A DNA stretch of 64,000 nt from Platycnemis pennipes (GCA_933228895.1 OW121848.1:100831470-100895469), one strand, 5' to 3'. Positions 34,860 through 48,169 are shown, counted from the first letter of the stretch. Made by a program: numbers and translations. The notes: generated from the sequence alone by a model not told the origin.

Positions 34860-35690
34860 TACTCCACGGCCACTTTCCTCTCTTTTTGTTATTTCCCTCA
34901 GTGATTCAATGATCTCCCCCTCCCTATTTTTGTTTTACGCCTCCCGAATTCAGAAGTCCACATAAAACCCGCATTTAGCTATTTCCCCCGAAAAATCTCT
35001 CCGACACCTTCGAACGCAATCCTTTCTTATCCTTTTCCCTTGCCTTCCCTCCACTTAACTTTTATCACGCATATTCTCTCAGTTTTATCACGCACAGTCG
35101 CGCAGTCCCACCCGCTACCCGTCACATTACAAACCTCTCCTTTCCCGATCGCTCAATCGCGTCTCCTCGGCTCTCCCTTGGAGAATGCAGGAATCGAGCC
35201 CAGATCGCGAGTGCTGCCTACCTACTTTCGATCGGGCGACCATTACGTTAGTTTCACTGAGATAGAGCAGGAAATGGAAGGTGGATTGGGCGGAGAAGAT
35301 GTGAGAGAGCCTTTCAGAGTCGTTCGAGAGGAGGGAGGATGGGAAGAAGAACCGTGAGAAATGGATGGAGGGAGGAAAAAGGGAAGATCTATTTCCCAGC
35401 CGCAGCCACATGCTTCCTTCCCATGCTTGAAATACAAAGAAAATACGAATGTATATGTACATATTATGTTTCGCTCGGGCGTGCGTGTTCAAGCGTCTGC
35501 CAGGGTTTGAGGGCATTGATTGTGGGCGATGGTCGGGGAGGCGTTATAAAGGAGGGACAAGTGAAGGGCGGCGGAAGAACAACACCGACCTTCCATTTTT
35601 TCCCACAGCAATCTCTCGCCTGAAAACCCTCGTGGCGAAAAAAATACTCATCCCTTAAAAAAAAAAATCTTCAGCCTCCTTAGAATTCTC
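34860..35690. other. GC-richer island, pyrimidine block then purine block
   Basis: About 34890-35160 is C/T-rich and about 35265-35380 and 35520-35590 G/A-rich. The frames (64-129 aa) are compositional. A tRNA-like fragment sits between the blocks. Confidence 0.35.
35168..35255 (-). repeat. tRNA-like SINE head (fragment)
   Basis: On minus, an A-box-like taacgtaatggtcg is followed about 35 bp later by a B box, ggctcgattcc. A typical tRNA acceptor stem does not form. It is likely a SINE head of a further family; no body or tail could be traced. Confidence 0.4.
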
Positions 35691-36540
35691 TTTTAATGCT
35701 GCAAGAAAAGCGGAGATTTTCAACTTCACCTCGCTGGTTTCTTGTCAGGGAAGTGTGATCAATTAAGCGTGTATTTAATCTTTATTTTAATGATTTTGAG
35801 ATTAAAAATGCTTAGTTAATTCTAAATATAAATATATAATATACAATATAATTATAGCAGAGGATAATATCAATAGCCATTACAATCGCGTGAATGTTAG
35901 AAAATAAATGGAAAATGACTACATATGATTCAGCAAATGAGCTCGAAGTGCAGGCGTACAAAACGCATACTAATAATACTAATAAAATTAATGTTATTTC
36001 AGTTGCATATATTTACTTCCACAATACCCCGAAATAAACCATGTAAAATGTAATATGACTGATATTTGTTGTTATTGAACCCTATCACGCCAAAGTAAAT
36101 TCGCCGGAAGATTCTATAAATAAATCATCTTTATTGGAAGTAGCAACGAGATAAGTTGAACTTATATGCCAATATTCTCATATATTCACTTTCAAATATG
36201 TAAGTAAGTTCCTATGTTAAGAATATCCCTATTCCTATGATTGCTGATGATCACGATGCTGAAAAATCTCCACTGACGGTAAGTATATCCTTACACTTTC
36301 CTGGAAAATAAAATCTACTAACCCCTAAATTATTAGTTTTCTCTTTAGATATCCATACCTTTGAAAATACGAATTACGGAAATGGTTCATAACGATAGAA
36401 ATTTAAGTTTAAGAAGAGTCTGCTTCCAAGCTGACTGAGCCTTGTCAATTGAAAGGTTTGACGATATTCTTTCTGCAAAAGTACTCTATCTTTAGTACTC
36501 TAATTTTTAATGGATAATCAATTCTTCCACGATTCCTACT
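35691..36540. other. AT-rich DNA, nothing recognised
   Basis: No supported features. Confidence 0.45.
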
Positions 36541-36542
36541 TC

Positions 36543-36720
36543 TCATGTAATGTCCCTTTTTAGCCCCGCATACTCCATAGATCTCAAGTACATATCTAAA
36601 TTATCCAATCTTCTCCTCTTTCTACACTGCTCACCAAGAGTCTTCCGTCTATCACGTCCTTCAAACACTCTCATCCAATTACTTGTGTCATCCATTTCCT
36701 ATGTATTCTTTTCATTTCCT
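36543..36720 (-). pseudogene. 3' fragment of an RTE-like reverse transcriptase frame
   Basis: On minus, segments in shifting frames read CLKDVIDGRLL and end MEYAGLKRDIT followed by a stop at 36543-36545. These line up with VLKEVIEGRVL and RRYEGLKRDIV at the end of the element at 24368-27744. Frame breaks and stops show an old copy. Only the C-terminal end is visible. Confidence 0.7.
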
Positions 36721-37350
36721 CCATCATCATCTATTGCTATCCTTATTGGTCTCCAAATTTTTGAACAAAAAGAACGGCAAATCTCGGAAAATATACTCAA
36801 AAAAATAATATTAAGAAAATATAATTAATTAATATGATTACTAAAAACAGTGAACGTTTTGTCCTTTTTAATCACCATGACTGATATAAAAAAAGATAAA
36901 TAACAAACATCTAATTTACGGTTATTCAGCGAGACATTTTTCTAGTTAGTAATATTGTGACTTGCGCAGAACATTTTAGCGGATACTCAATGTCTGTCCC
37001 TTTTATGAATTATGAATAATTCTATACACTCCAAATGTAATCAGTTTTTTTACTTTAAATTAAATAGTGAACCTTTATATGACCTACAATATACATATAC
37101 AGATTTTGCATAAAAAGTATTTACATATCGTAGTTTGACATTACGTGTCACTCAACATTCAATGTATCGCAAAGTAATCCCAAGAAGAGTGCTAAATTTT
37201 CCAACAAATAAATTGTAGACATATCACTTACTTCGTTAACACACAAACAATAAGAGGACAAAGCATGGGCAAATGTTTGGTAAAGAATAAAGTGGAAATG
37301 AGAATATACAGCGTTTCTGGCGCACTCTCGGTTGTTTATGTATGAGACTA
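36721..37350. other. AT-rich DNA, nothing recognised
   Basis: No supported features. Confidence 0.45.
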
Positions 37351-38330
37351 TCCCCTTCACACTTTCCTCTACGCTGGAACGAGGGAAGGACTGGTTGAGT
37401 GAGACAGAGGATGAGAAGGAGGGAAGAAGAGGATTAGTGAGTGTAAGGGAGAGAAAGGGAAGTTCTCCAAGGGAATACGTGCACCAGTGAGCCACCTTCC
37501 CGGGTCCCACCTGTCACCACGACAATCTTTCTCCTCAAAAACCCTCCCCCCCACCACCCCACAACCCTCCCCCCCACCACCCCACAACCCTCCACTCACT
37601 TCGGCGCCTTAAATGATAGACTTCCTCCTCTGTCCTCTCAGAACCTATCCCACGGGTCACGTGCGTCGTCGGCCAAAAGCTTTCGGAGCACACTTACCGA
37701 ACGAGTAGAGCGTGGTGTGGGAAGCGGGGAGAGAGGAGGAGGGTGCGCAGGATAAAGGGCACGGGAAGAAGGTCACAGGAGTTTACGCGGGATCGCAGGG
37801 CCCCTTTTGACCGGGTCCATCCTTCGTGGCCATGGGGGGGAAAAAACAAGAGAGGTGAGGCGAAGGAGGTGCGCAAGTAGGAGAGAAAGAGACCCCCTCC
37901 CTGGGGGCAGGAGAGGACGCTCCGCCTCCCTTGTGGTTCCCGGATGAGAGGAGGAAGAGCAGCGTTGCTCCCTCTGAGGTCGGGGCGAGGAAAGGTTAGT
38001 TTTTCGGCGGAGGCCCTCGGAGGTCGACCGGTAGTGATGGCCACCGGAAATGAGGAACCCTAAAAGGTAGCCGCCAGCCAACCGCTTCCACTCTCACCTC
38101 ACACGCCGGCCGACCTCCGACCTCTGATGACGCCAGGACTCTCCTCTGCCCAGGAACGGCCCAACACTCTCGACCGTTTCTGCTCCGACGCAGTGATTTC
38201 CCTCCAAAGCCGATACTTAAAAAATTTCTTACCTCCCAGGGCGTGGCAAGGGACTATCTGCTGTGCAGGAGTTCAGGAGAGAGCGTTTCAAGGTTTTCCG
38301 AATTAAGCATCTACCTCTGCAGATGAGCTC
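37351..38330. other. GC-rich, CpG-rich island
   Basis: Purine-rich on plus at about 37370-37470, then mixed GC-rich sequence with many CpGs to about 38200. The overlapping minus frames at 37694-38081 are compositional. It is one of the better CpG-island-like blocks here and could mark a promoter. Confidence 0.4.
37540..37593. repeat. Minisatellite, 23-bp period, about 2.3 copies
   Basis: The unit is aaccct, then a C run, accaccccac. Copies start at 37540, 37563 and 37586; the third is partial. Confidence 0.85.
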
Positions 38331-39100
38331 CTTACCTGTATAGAGGAAGAAAAAACGTGACTGTGAGGAACTTCTGACATTGGTATTGCTCGTAGTCAGA
38401 TACATTCTTAAACGTAGCCCTTAGATACGTTCACTAATAAAGGCACATAAGTATGACTAAAAATGTAAGGTAACTACATTTTTCACTAACTAAATGAAAA
38501 TATATGTTCCGAATATCTATCTTCCTTTATGTATGCGCGGGGAAATTACCATAGTGCACTAAAATACGAAGAGAGGACCTTATTTTGAAAAAAAACTGTA
38601 AGGGTCCAGAGGGAGCAGAAATTGGAAAAAAGAGGAGTGCTGGGCATGGAGAGGCAAGAAACGACTTTTCTAGGGTAAACTAGCAGGAGGCAGAGTTGAT
38701 GCAAGGAAAATCTGGTCAGGATACTGAAGATTCTGATAGGGGAAATATCGCTAAATAATCTAACTTAAGATGTAATTAGAAAGAGATATGAAGTACGTAC
38801 ACATACTTATCTCACAAGGGAAATGGAGCTCAGAATATAGTACTCACAGATAGAAAGAAAAATTTACCTGGAATCTTCCAACAAAACCTTCGACAACGAT
38901 AAAAGCAGAGCACCTGGGCAAAACAAAGGAAATGTATGCCTTCTATGACAGATGTCATTTTATGACAGCCAACTTTTCTTCTGCGAGGAAAAATGAAGGT
39001 GGCACGAAGCAAACATCAAACAGAACGCACCCGATAAGGCAACTTGTGCATAAACATTATACAGGGACCAGACTCTCTCGTTCCAGCGGCAATTGTACGT
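38331..39100. other. Mixed AT-rich DNA, nothing recognised
   Basis: No supported features. Confidence 0.45.
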
Positions 39101-39620
39101 GAATCATCGTTCGCTTAACGCCATCTTCCGTACCACGAGACCGTGAGACGAGCCGGGGAAATGAACCGGACATACCTAATCACGTTAAATTCGACTTCAA
39201 TTCTGAAAATTCTCTCTCCTCCACCATCCGTCGAATTTATCCCCACGTTAGCTCAATCCTTCCCTTTTCCTTATCAGTCTCGCACCCCTCCCCCTTGCAG
39301 GAAAATAAAACAAATATCCAGAGTTATCTTTTCGGCCAAAAGCCGGCTGCGAGCTCACATTGGACCTATCCATCGCCCCTCCCTCTTCTCCCTTGATGGC
39401 CGCCCAGCCTCCACTCCCTAGGCTCACTATATCCACCCTCTTCCCTTTTCCTTTCTGCAGTCCTCATCCACCCTCCTACACCAACGTTAACTCCACCCTT
39501 CCTTTCCTTTTCCCCACCCTTTACCCTCTACTCTCCCACAAGGGAAGGTTTTTTTACGGACTCAAAAAAAACTCATTGATCTCGGGTCTTTCCAATTTTC
39601 TCCCTTTTGGTCAACTCAAG
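39101..39620. other. Pyrimidine-rich island
   Basis: C/T-rich on plus at about 39215-39540. The frames of 62-92 aa are compositional. Confidence 0.35.
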
Positions 39621-39819
39621 CGTTAACCGACGGTTTAAAGAGAGGAAAAAAATATTTACCCGAAGAAAGCGAGAGACAGGTTCACTACCAGCCTTAGTTG
39701 AACTTAGCGGAGAAAAGAGTGGATGGAGATGGCTTTTCGTAATTTGAGTAAACGTCTACATCGCCCGTAGCATACAGAAAATAGTCCACAAAATCTTAAT
39801 TAGCAGACCAAAAAAAGGA

Positions 39820-40366
39820 GGCAAAATATTTAATCTTTGGGTATTCATGCCCAAATATTTCGGTGGAGTGGTTACATTTCCACATTAATTCTAGAGTAAA
39901 GGATCTAGTTAAAAAGATATTACTCACTCCAATTCCTAAGTAAAGTCTGCTCTGAACTTCTTTGGGTGAAGGGAGTAAGAAGCACATTATTACTCAGGCT
40001 TAACTTAAAAATATTCATGCAATTGCATGGAAATAATTAACTTCATTTATTATATATAATTACCTTCTCTGAAATGAACAAAAACTAGAGGGAAAATATT
40101 AAATTTTTACGTATTCTTCCACAAATATTTCGGTGGGTCACGTTCTCACGTGTTTTCTGGAATAAAGGGTCTTATTCATACGATTTTACCCAGTCTTCGA
40201 CATTTTCACTGAAATTTCTAACTAGAGCCTTAAATATAGTTTGAGTTCCTTTCCACGACGGAAGTAGGGAGCCCATCAATATTTTGATAAAACTTAAAAA
40301 TATTCAAATAGTATGAAAAATCAATTAGTTTCACTTATTAAAATTAATGCACTTTCCTGAAACTTA
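39820..40366. repeat. Old tandem duplication, about 270-bp period
   Basis: Copy 1 (about 39820-40080) and copy 2 (about 40090-40366) share, in order, gaggcaaaatatt/gagggaaaatatt, caaatatttcggtgg, a ...taaagg.tct block, aacttaaaaatattca and ttcctgaaa-like ends. Identity by eye is moderate with gaps, so the event is old. No frame runs through it. Confidence 0.7.
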
Positions 40367-40837
40367 AAACGACCATAGCTTTTACGCCGCATCGTTTTTC
40401 GAAATGGATGTTGTGCATATGAATGTGGAGAAAGGTGACTAATGGCCTTGGCAAATCTGCCTTTTGGGAATAAAAGTGCAGCGTTTTACTAGTTCATTAA
40501 ATGACACTTACACCCTCGCGTCTAAATTTAGTAGAAAATTGTTAACACGGCTGAACAAGCACATGTTAAACAAATCCGAAATAATAAAATCCAGAATGAG
40601 TGGAAAATTGCAATGCATGACTCAGATGGTGACGGGGAATATGAAACCGATGCATTTTTATTTAGTAGTATTTTGCCTGTAAAGGGAGATTTTGATATTT
40701 AGTGAATTCTTTCTACGACTATTTTCTCTCATAACTCCAAGTATTTTCTAACCACTATTATTCTACATAAATTACATTATTCTCCCACCATTATTCTACA
40801 TAAAAGTGCTTTTACCGCCTCTAGCCTGCGTACTCAA
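40367..40837. other. AT-rich DNA, nothing recognised
   Basis: The 72-aa frame at 40464-40682 has no motif. Confidence 0.4.
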
Positions 40838-41012
40838 CATACTTCCCTCTAATACGTCTTTCAAAACACCTTCACTCCTCAAAACCTGCTGAATTCATTA
40901 CCTCTGCCAACTCCTAATTTATCATTCGAATTCCTTTCCTCAATCGTCCAGTACCCTCTCCATCTACCTTACATTCTCCATCGTCCACCACACCACATCT
41001 TAAAAGCACTAC
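40838..41012 (-). pseudogene. Decayed RTE-like C-terminal fragment
   Basis: On minus, AFKMWCG is followed by MENVR and MERVLDD in broken frames. These align with AFEMWVWRRMEKIKWVERKTNDE of the element at 24368-27744, in the same order. Stops and shifts are frequent. Limits are approximate. Confidence 0.6.
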
Positions 41013-41099
41013 GTGCACAGAGCACCTGAAACGAGATCTGTTTTAAGAGGAGTTACTGAAAACATGCAATCCCACACAAATAATTCTTATCGACCGCAT

Positions 41100-41220
41100 T
41101 ATCCAGGTTGAACACCCAGGCGATTGCGGGTTCGAATCCCTACTCGAGCATGGCTATTTTAACCATCTTTAGTTTAAGAACGCAGGTGCGGTGATGTGAA
41201 TTAGCATGAGCCGTTGAAAT
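41100..41220 (+). repeat. SINE-like fragment with B box
   Basis: gcgggttcgaatcccta at about 41126 is a perfect tRNA B box in T-arm context, followed by catggct and a short body. The A box is missing. catggct also follows the B box in the family 3 SINE at 34408, but the rest is not clearly alike. Confidence 0.4.
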
Positions 41221-41429
41221 ACTTAAAATTCAACCATGCTACTACTGTTTATTTATATCCGAACGCTATCATCCTTAATTTTTTTAAACTTTCATATTAA
41301 CCATCCATAGTTACACACCCTGAAAATGATTGTGTTCCCTTGATGGCTATCAATGAATTTCCCGCATATTTTTGCCATAAAGTAGGGTATACTATCGTAC
41401 ATAAATTGGCCGTGATCCGTCACTCTTCG

Positions 41430-42310
41430 TAAGGAGGAAAGCGTTCACCGCTCAAAACAGCTCAATGTGCAAATGAGTCAGTTATGAAGGGAGTGCCGGG
41501 AGTTGAAAGGGATCACGACTAAGGTGACGCGCTGAGAACCACGACCAGACAGAGACACGGAGAAGGGATAGATGGATAGGAAGGGGGAGAGGAAGAGAGA
41601 GAGAACGAGAGAGAGGAAGAGAGAGAGAAAGAGAGGAAGAGAGAGGGCGAAAGAGAAAAAGGGATTGGAAGGAGGAGGAAGAGCAACAGGGAAAGAAGGA
41701 GAGGGAGGGGAAGAGAAATGGAGAGAATGCGATGAATAGATAGGGAGACGGGGAGAACGAGTGAGAAGGAGAAATAGAGAGAGAGAGAGAGGGATTGGGA
41801 GGGGGAGGTCGGGCTTCAGCTGGAGGCATACAAAAGGATGAAAGGAATGTGGAGGATGGCCATTATCACTAACTGCCTCGGACGCTGGGAAGGAGGCGGA
41901 TTAGATGCGATATGCCTATCGAGTGGCCCAGTGAAATGATCCCTGCGAATTTCAAGGAATCAGAGATCGGCGAACGGTAAACAGGCTTTGCCCGTCCCGT
42001 TGCCACGAAAATTACTCTACGCTCTTCCTATTGTAATTTGTCCCCCGGGACGAGCGTGAGACTCCGAAAGCATTCCATCCACCTCTCTTAAACCACCCCG
42101 TCGACGCCTTGTCTCTCACGGAACCAAATCAAGAATTAATCTAAAGCCACGCGTCAAGCCCTATGGATAGCACTCTACTCCTACTACTAGAAACTTAACT
42201 CACCCCCCAACACACCCTAGAGGTGGTTTGAAGGGTAACCAGTAGACAGAGATATAGACACGAAGGGGGAGGCACCGGATGATGCAATTTACTACGCGCA
42301 CATTCTACGT
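41430..42310. other. GA-rich island
   Basis: About 41540-41825 is almost pure purine on plus with many gagaga runs; the 115-aa minus frame is its Ser/Leu shadow. Insect GAGA-type factors bind GAGAG repeats, so a regulatory role is possible but not shown. About 41880-42120 is mixed GC-richer sequence. Confidence 0.4.
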
Positions 42311-43850
42311 TGATACGCAAAGGTTTAGGGCCTCCCATCTTTTTGATGGCAGACATTTAAGCGGTCTGTCATCAAAAGATAGAAGAGAGCTCATTAATGT
42401 CTTTCCTTAATACTGAAACAGCAAATGTATCACATAAATGTAGGTATTCGGGTATGTTTTGTAGAGAAATGGGCCATTATTTCACTGGGCTGACTGAAAT
42501 TATTCCGGATAATGACCGAACACATTAAGGGGAAATATTTCATCTGCAGAATGACCCAAAACACCTTCTAGCGTGAGTTTCAGAAGACCCACTTTTGTTA
42601 ATTCATTCAGAGAAGTGGAAGGAATTGAGGCAATTTCTTAAACGTCATGCGAAATTTATCGATGCCTTTTTCGATTTAAGAGATCGACAGCATGTCACTA
42701 GGCTCTTTACAAGTTTAAGTGTAGCTAGAATGTCTTCACTTGATTGTAATGTTCATCCTTTCACTTTCAGCAGTCTAAATCAACTGCGCATAAAAAATTA
42801 TTCAGTTACGGAGTAAAGGATGAGACCATGTGTTTAATTTTATACTTTCCAAATTCTACAAGCAACATTTAACTCTTCAGAATGAACCAAGAGGATTATA
42901 TAACATTAAACGTACCATATTTCCAGCATAATTCATGATCAGTAGAAAGTATCGTTATATATTAGTATTAGCATTTCGTATATGTAGTTGGGATTGGTTA
43001 TATGTTCCTGAAACCAAACCAAAGAAGTCATAATCTATTGACCAATTCTGCTAGCAGATGGAGATGGTTGTATAGACGACAAGTAAATGGTGAATTGCCT
43101 ACTCATCCGACATAGTGTTTAAACACCCATCTGGGTAAATACCCATCTAACAGAAGTCAAGAGTCCATCTTCGTCGTCCATAGTTAAACCCTCTTCGAAC
43201 GAGCACCAAGGGTTTTTGAAGTGGACACATGTAATTATCGGGAAGTTGCAAAATATCATATGATGGGAGATAAATAGAAAATTCATCCATGACATAGTAG
43301 GCAGGGGATACAAAAAGGTTGAGTAGAGAAATACTCATAAAAGAGATGATCAAAGCAGGAGAATGGGAAAACAATGGGAGTTAAAGAGAGTTATGAAACG
43401 ATATAACGTGAAACAATAACCAGCCTGTCCTCATGATTCATTAAATGTTTATCAAATGTGATATATCCGCAAAGTTATCTGGTAACTCGTGATAATTCTA
43501 AAACGTTTATGAACGGTAGTTGTATCTTTCAAAATAGGACACTGTAATTATATTTTTTTCGAAAACATCCAACTTATTATTAATAATTTGGATATAAACA
43601 CTCCAAATACCATTCAGGAACTAGCCAAGGATGAAAGTATAGAATTCGATATATTAACATTGGCGGATGTGGACGAATATATGTAAGTCCAGAAACTACG
43701 TATGAAGCGGTGCTTCGACAAAATAAACAAACTGCGATGTCAAATGCGCCTGAAAGTTACCAATTAGCAAATATATCACAGCCAGAAGCAAGATTTAAAT
43801 AGCTTATAATAGTAAGAAGAGTACTAATTATGAATACAATTCCCGTAGCG
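42311..43850. other. AT-rich DNA, nothing recognised
   Basis: Small frames, including 73 aa at 42595-42816, have no family motif. Confidence 0.4.
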
Positions 43851-45440
43851 AACGCGGCACTTAATGTTTTAACGCACGAATTGGTGCCCACATTTCGTGG
43901 AGAAGGGGCGAGAAGAGTGAAAGAAATGTTTTACAGTCTCCCTCCAGCCCCTCCTTTCAATTGCCTGCACAATAATAAATGTATAAAAATGAGGGAGACG
44001 CAGAGGCAAAGAAGATAAATACCAGATAAAGGGAAAAATGTAGGGTACGACGAGCGCAGAGAGCGATGAACATGAACCGTGAAAGGGAGCGGAGACAGAA
44101 AGGGAAGGTGAGCGAGCGAATGTGAGGGAAAGGAGAGGTGGGAAAGAAGAGGACCGTGAAAGGGGAGAAAGGAGAGAGACGAAGTGGACAGAGACGAGAG
44201 AGAGAGAGGAAGAGTTGAGCGTGGGTTGAGGCGAAGGGGAGGGACGTTGGGCGCGTCGCGTGAGTGTGTGGGTTTTGAGTGTAAAGGAGGGAGAGAGAGA
44301 GAGAGAGAGAGAGATCGTGAGAGGACGGGAGCTAATTCAGTCTGCACACTCGCTGGTAATTACACGGATTCTGAGGGATAGAAAGGAGGTGGATGAAAGA
44401 GGAGAGGTTAGGAGGGAAGGCGTGGGGAACCGCGGTCGGGTGGGATGGGCGAAATGCGGCGCAGGGCGCGGGGGGGCGTGGTGCTGGGAAAGGCGAGGGG
44501 GCGCCGGTCTCCACACTCCCCTGGCAACCACCCCACTCTCACCCACACACACACGCAGCCACACACAGTCAGACCATCGGGCTCTCTCCTCGGGTGTGAT
44601 TTTAAGAGCTGCGGAGACGAACGAAAACGACGGCTCTCCCTTTCGGCCACCCCAAAGAGAGAGAGAGATGGAAAAGATGGTGAGAGTGGAGAAAAAAGGC
44701 ACGTCTTTTTTTATGGATCGCTCTCCCAATAGATCTAAAGGAGAGAAGAAGGTGAAAAGAGATACGAGGGAGAGATTATGAGAAGGTGGCGGGGAGAGAG
44801 ACAGAGAGAAGAGCGAAGAAAGCCACGTAATTCAGCCAATTCTACCACCGCTTGGGGAGAGAGGAAGAAGATCGGAGGATCGGTGGAACGAGTCATAGAG
44901 AAAGAGAGAGGGGAAAAACGGAATGAGAGGAAAGGATGAAAGTAGGGAGAGGGTAGATCGAGGGAAGAGTCAGCCGGGCAATGAGGAAAGGTGGAGAAGA
45001 GATAAGCGCGCGCAGATGAAAATGGGATATGGGGATGAAAACGCAAATGCCAGAGGTAGTAAAAGGAAGAGACGTGATTTTTCGGAGTTGGGAAGTCTCG
45101 GCGCCAGAGAAAATATGAAGAGCCGGGTGTTCAGGAGTAAGGCTTTCCAAAGGTTCAAAGGCTGCGCAAATGGCCCCTAGATGGCTTCTCATTCAAAATC
45201 TTCCTCCACCCAACTCCCTGTCTTTTTTCCCACTCCCGCCCTTCCCCTTTTCTGTTTATTTCCGACGCGCAAACACACCGGCGCTTTATCCAACGGCGAT
45301 GCGGAAGATGCCGACTGACTATTATTTCGGTCACTGGGCGATTATTATTTTCCGGAGAATTATTATTTTTCGGTCGCATATCTTTTCTTCGACTTTTTTT
45401 ACAGTAATATCATTAGCTGTAACGCGGAGGTGATACATTC
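43851..45440. other. Large GC-rich, purine-skewed island with (GA)n
   Basis: Purine-rich on plus at about 43900-45130, with an uninterrupted (GA)n run at about 44290-44314 and a CpG-rich part at 44420-44620. Many overlapping frames on both strands reach 173 aa, all Arg/Glu/Gly or Ser/Pro/Leu-rich without domains. It is the largest island in the window and a candidate promoter or untranslated exon region. Confidence 0.4.
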
Positions 45441-47468
45441 ATCTCACGACAACGTACATCAGGACGTTGAACCATATTCCATGTATGCTCGACACGTAGA
45501 CTTCAAATGGAATTTATTTTTCATCCTCATGGAAACGATAATCAATTTATACGAGCGAATCTGACGCCTGTTTAAATATTTAACATCCATTACATATTAT
45601 TTAAGCAAAAAAAATCTTTAGTTGCAAAAGTCTAATGTAAAACATGAATAGTATCTATGCCCCATCAACATGACAAAGATCATTGCATGGTGCCCTTTAA
45701 TACTTGCTATTTTGGCAGGAATTTTATCAGAACTACTATTTCCATCATAGACATGGAGTTTTATTAAACTGCCAAACGTTTTCTTTAATGACGATTTAGC
45801 TTAGTGAAGACCACACTCCAATATTATATATTTCTTTACGCAAAATTATGTATACCAGATGAAATAAGTCCGCTTTAGCGTTTACAATAAACATAAACTA
45901 TTAGATTAAGTAAATATGAAAAGACTCGAATATTCTAGGGTAAAAAGGCAACTTCATTCGGTAGTGAACTCGGAAAACACGTTAAGGAGATCAAATAATC
46001 TTATGATAACCACATATTACACTTAATGAACCCAACCTCGCAAGGATAGTACTTTTACAGAATGTCAGATAAAATATTTTGCTAGCTATGTTTGTTTCAA
46101 CGCAGATACTTAAGTTGCCTCATGGCAATGGCAAAGTTTACCATCTTTGAGATCAAAGACTTTCGACAGTAATCCTGGGAAATAAAATGCATTTGAAAAA
46201 TTGTTTTTAGTAATTGAGTGTCTTGCCCATTTTACATGAGAAATTGTCGTCTACCAGCCATTGTCACTCCTATAAATTTCCTAACTCCTATAATATAAAG
46301 ACTTTTTTTCTGCAGGTTGAAGGCATTGAAACTTAATGTATCTGTGTAAAATTTCAATTTCCGTAAAAACTATCACTCGATGAATGCAGTCATTTTAATC
46401 GCAAATTACCTGAAATTTAAGTTTAAAGTACACTCTGCCAGTAGTGAGTGATAAAATATTTAAAATCATCAAACTGGAAATATAATAATATTTTCTCTCA
46501 AGTGTGTTATTAAGGGTGTAAATGCATTTTTTCTGCTCGTAAAAGGTAAACATTACAAATGAGCACTCATTTTATTCGTGGCACTAATTATTAACATCGT
46601 AGGAAGCTGTTTCCAGCTCTCGATATCGCCTCTTCCGCAATTCTTCTCCATAGTGTTTTGACATGTATTTTTTGTGACTTCACTGTACCATTATGAGAAT
46701 TCATGTAAGGTAAAATAGTCTACCTACTCCTGGATGAGACGGTATATCACGAGAGTGGATGACAATCACAACATGAGTCTGGGGTCAAGTAAAAGCAATA
46801 AACTCCGTGACAGTTTCAGAATGCCTTTCGCACTCCTGGCTTTACTTCCCTCTCTTTGTGATATCAATAGGAAATCTGTGACCATAAAACAGAACGTAAA
46901 GCAGGGAAGCCATTAACGACAAGCAGGCACGATATCTAATGGCTCACGAGTAAAATACCAGTTTCAAATAATAAAATATAAGTACCTAATACAGACATCC
47001 GGGCGGGGAGCAGTCGAGACAGAGCATCAATCAAGTCAGCAGAATTGTAGATTAGGTTCTCGGAGGATCATAAGGTTTACAAGCATCAGACGACTGTAAA
47101 ATCTGAGAGTCGAAATGGGAAGAATGCACATGGATATTTCCGGAGTTACTCCAATGCAGCGAATAAATATTCAGGGAGAGGACTGGCATGCTAAGGCCGA
47201 TCACTTTAGAATGAGCATTAACTAATACGGGAATGCAAATGGTTTTAGGACACATACACGAATAAGTGAATGACAAAAAGATTTCTTAGAGTATTCTGAG
47301 GGATAAAGGAAGTCGTTAAGATTGTAAAAGGGGACAAAACCATGGCACTGGAATGCAAATACAGGGAATGTGACCAAATAAATGAAGGGAGAAGTCAAAT
47401 GGATTCAGTTACATCTGAACGAGGGATGATGAACGAGGGAACTTTGATATGTAGTGAACGCGACACCT
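45441..47468. other. AT-rich DNA, nothing recognised
   Basis: No supported features. Confidence 0.45.
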
Positions 47469-47555
47469 TTGGAAAATGCCACAAATATCTTTTTTTTTTA
47501 ATTGAGTAGTTTTAGAAATATTGTCACTGTGTGATATGTGAATGGCCCGTTGATT
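47469..47555 (+). repeat. Dispersed direct repeat, copy 1
   Basis: Shares ttggaaaatgcc, aattgagta, tttagaaatatt, tcactgtg and tggcccg in the same order with 48080-48169. The pair is diverged and lies about 0.6 kb apart. The family is unknown. Confidence 0.65.
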
Positions 47556-48079
47556 TGTTACTTATGATGATTCCATGGAAATATAAATTGATAAACATAT
47601 AGCTGATTCCGCAGAGAATAGTTTGAACCTACATTAATAAAACTTTTATTGGTAGAGTAAGTTCTATTACAGCGTTGAGAACTTAATATTTTAATGCAAA
47701 AAGTGATTCTGGCTATCAGACCCAAAAAATTTATACTACATTACGGGCAATCTGAATTACCATTTCCTATTCGATGCTGCGACATCTGACCGGATATAAC
47801 ACGCGGAAAAATATTTTTAAATCCTTCCTTAGACAATCTCTCTGTCAAATCCTTCATCTTTGACGAAATATACCTCGAGTTAACTAATTATTTTCTTAAA
47901 TAAAATACATAATTATAACTATTAAATATGTAGCAATTAGATATTCTTAGGACTTTTTTTTAAATGTTCGTCAATTGTAGACTTCATAATTGGATTAGGT
48001 ATCAATAAATTTTATCGTAACCTGTTAAAATAATCTTTGTACTATCAACTGTCACATTTACTGCGCACGTTTTAATCAA

Positions 48080-48169
48080 TTGGAAAATGCCAAAAAATAT
48101 AATTTCAGATTAAATTGAGTAATTTTTAGAAATATTTTCACTGTGAATTTGAGACTGGCCCGGTGAACT
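48080..48169 (+). repeat. Dispersed direct repeat, copy 2
   Basis: Partner of 47469-47555, same orientation. The similarity ends near tggcccggtga. Confidence 0.65.

Noticed and set aside
36243..36270. Hammerhead (ctgatgatcacgatgctgaaaaatc)
   Set aside because: The CUGANGA box is there, but helix II and helix I do not pair.
41482..41829. Ser/Leu/Pro-rich 115-aa protein on minus
   Set aside because: It is a direct shadow of (GA)n-type DNA.
44260..44781. 173-aa plus frame as a gene
   Set aside because: It is low-complexity Arg/Glu/Gly generated by the GA-rich island, with competing frames in every phase.
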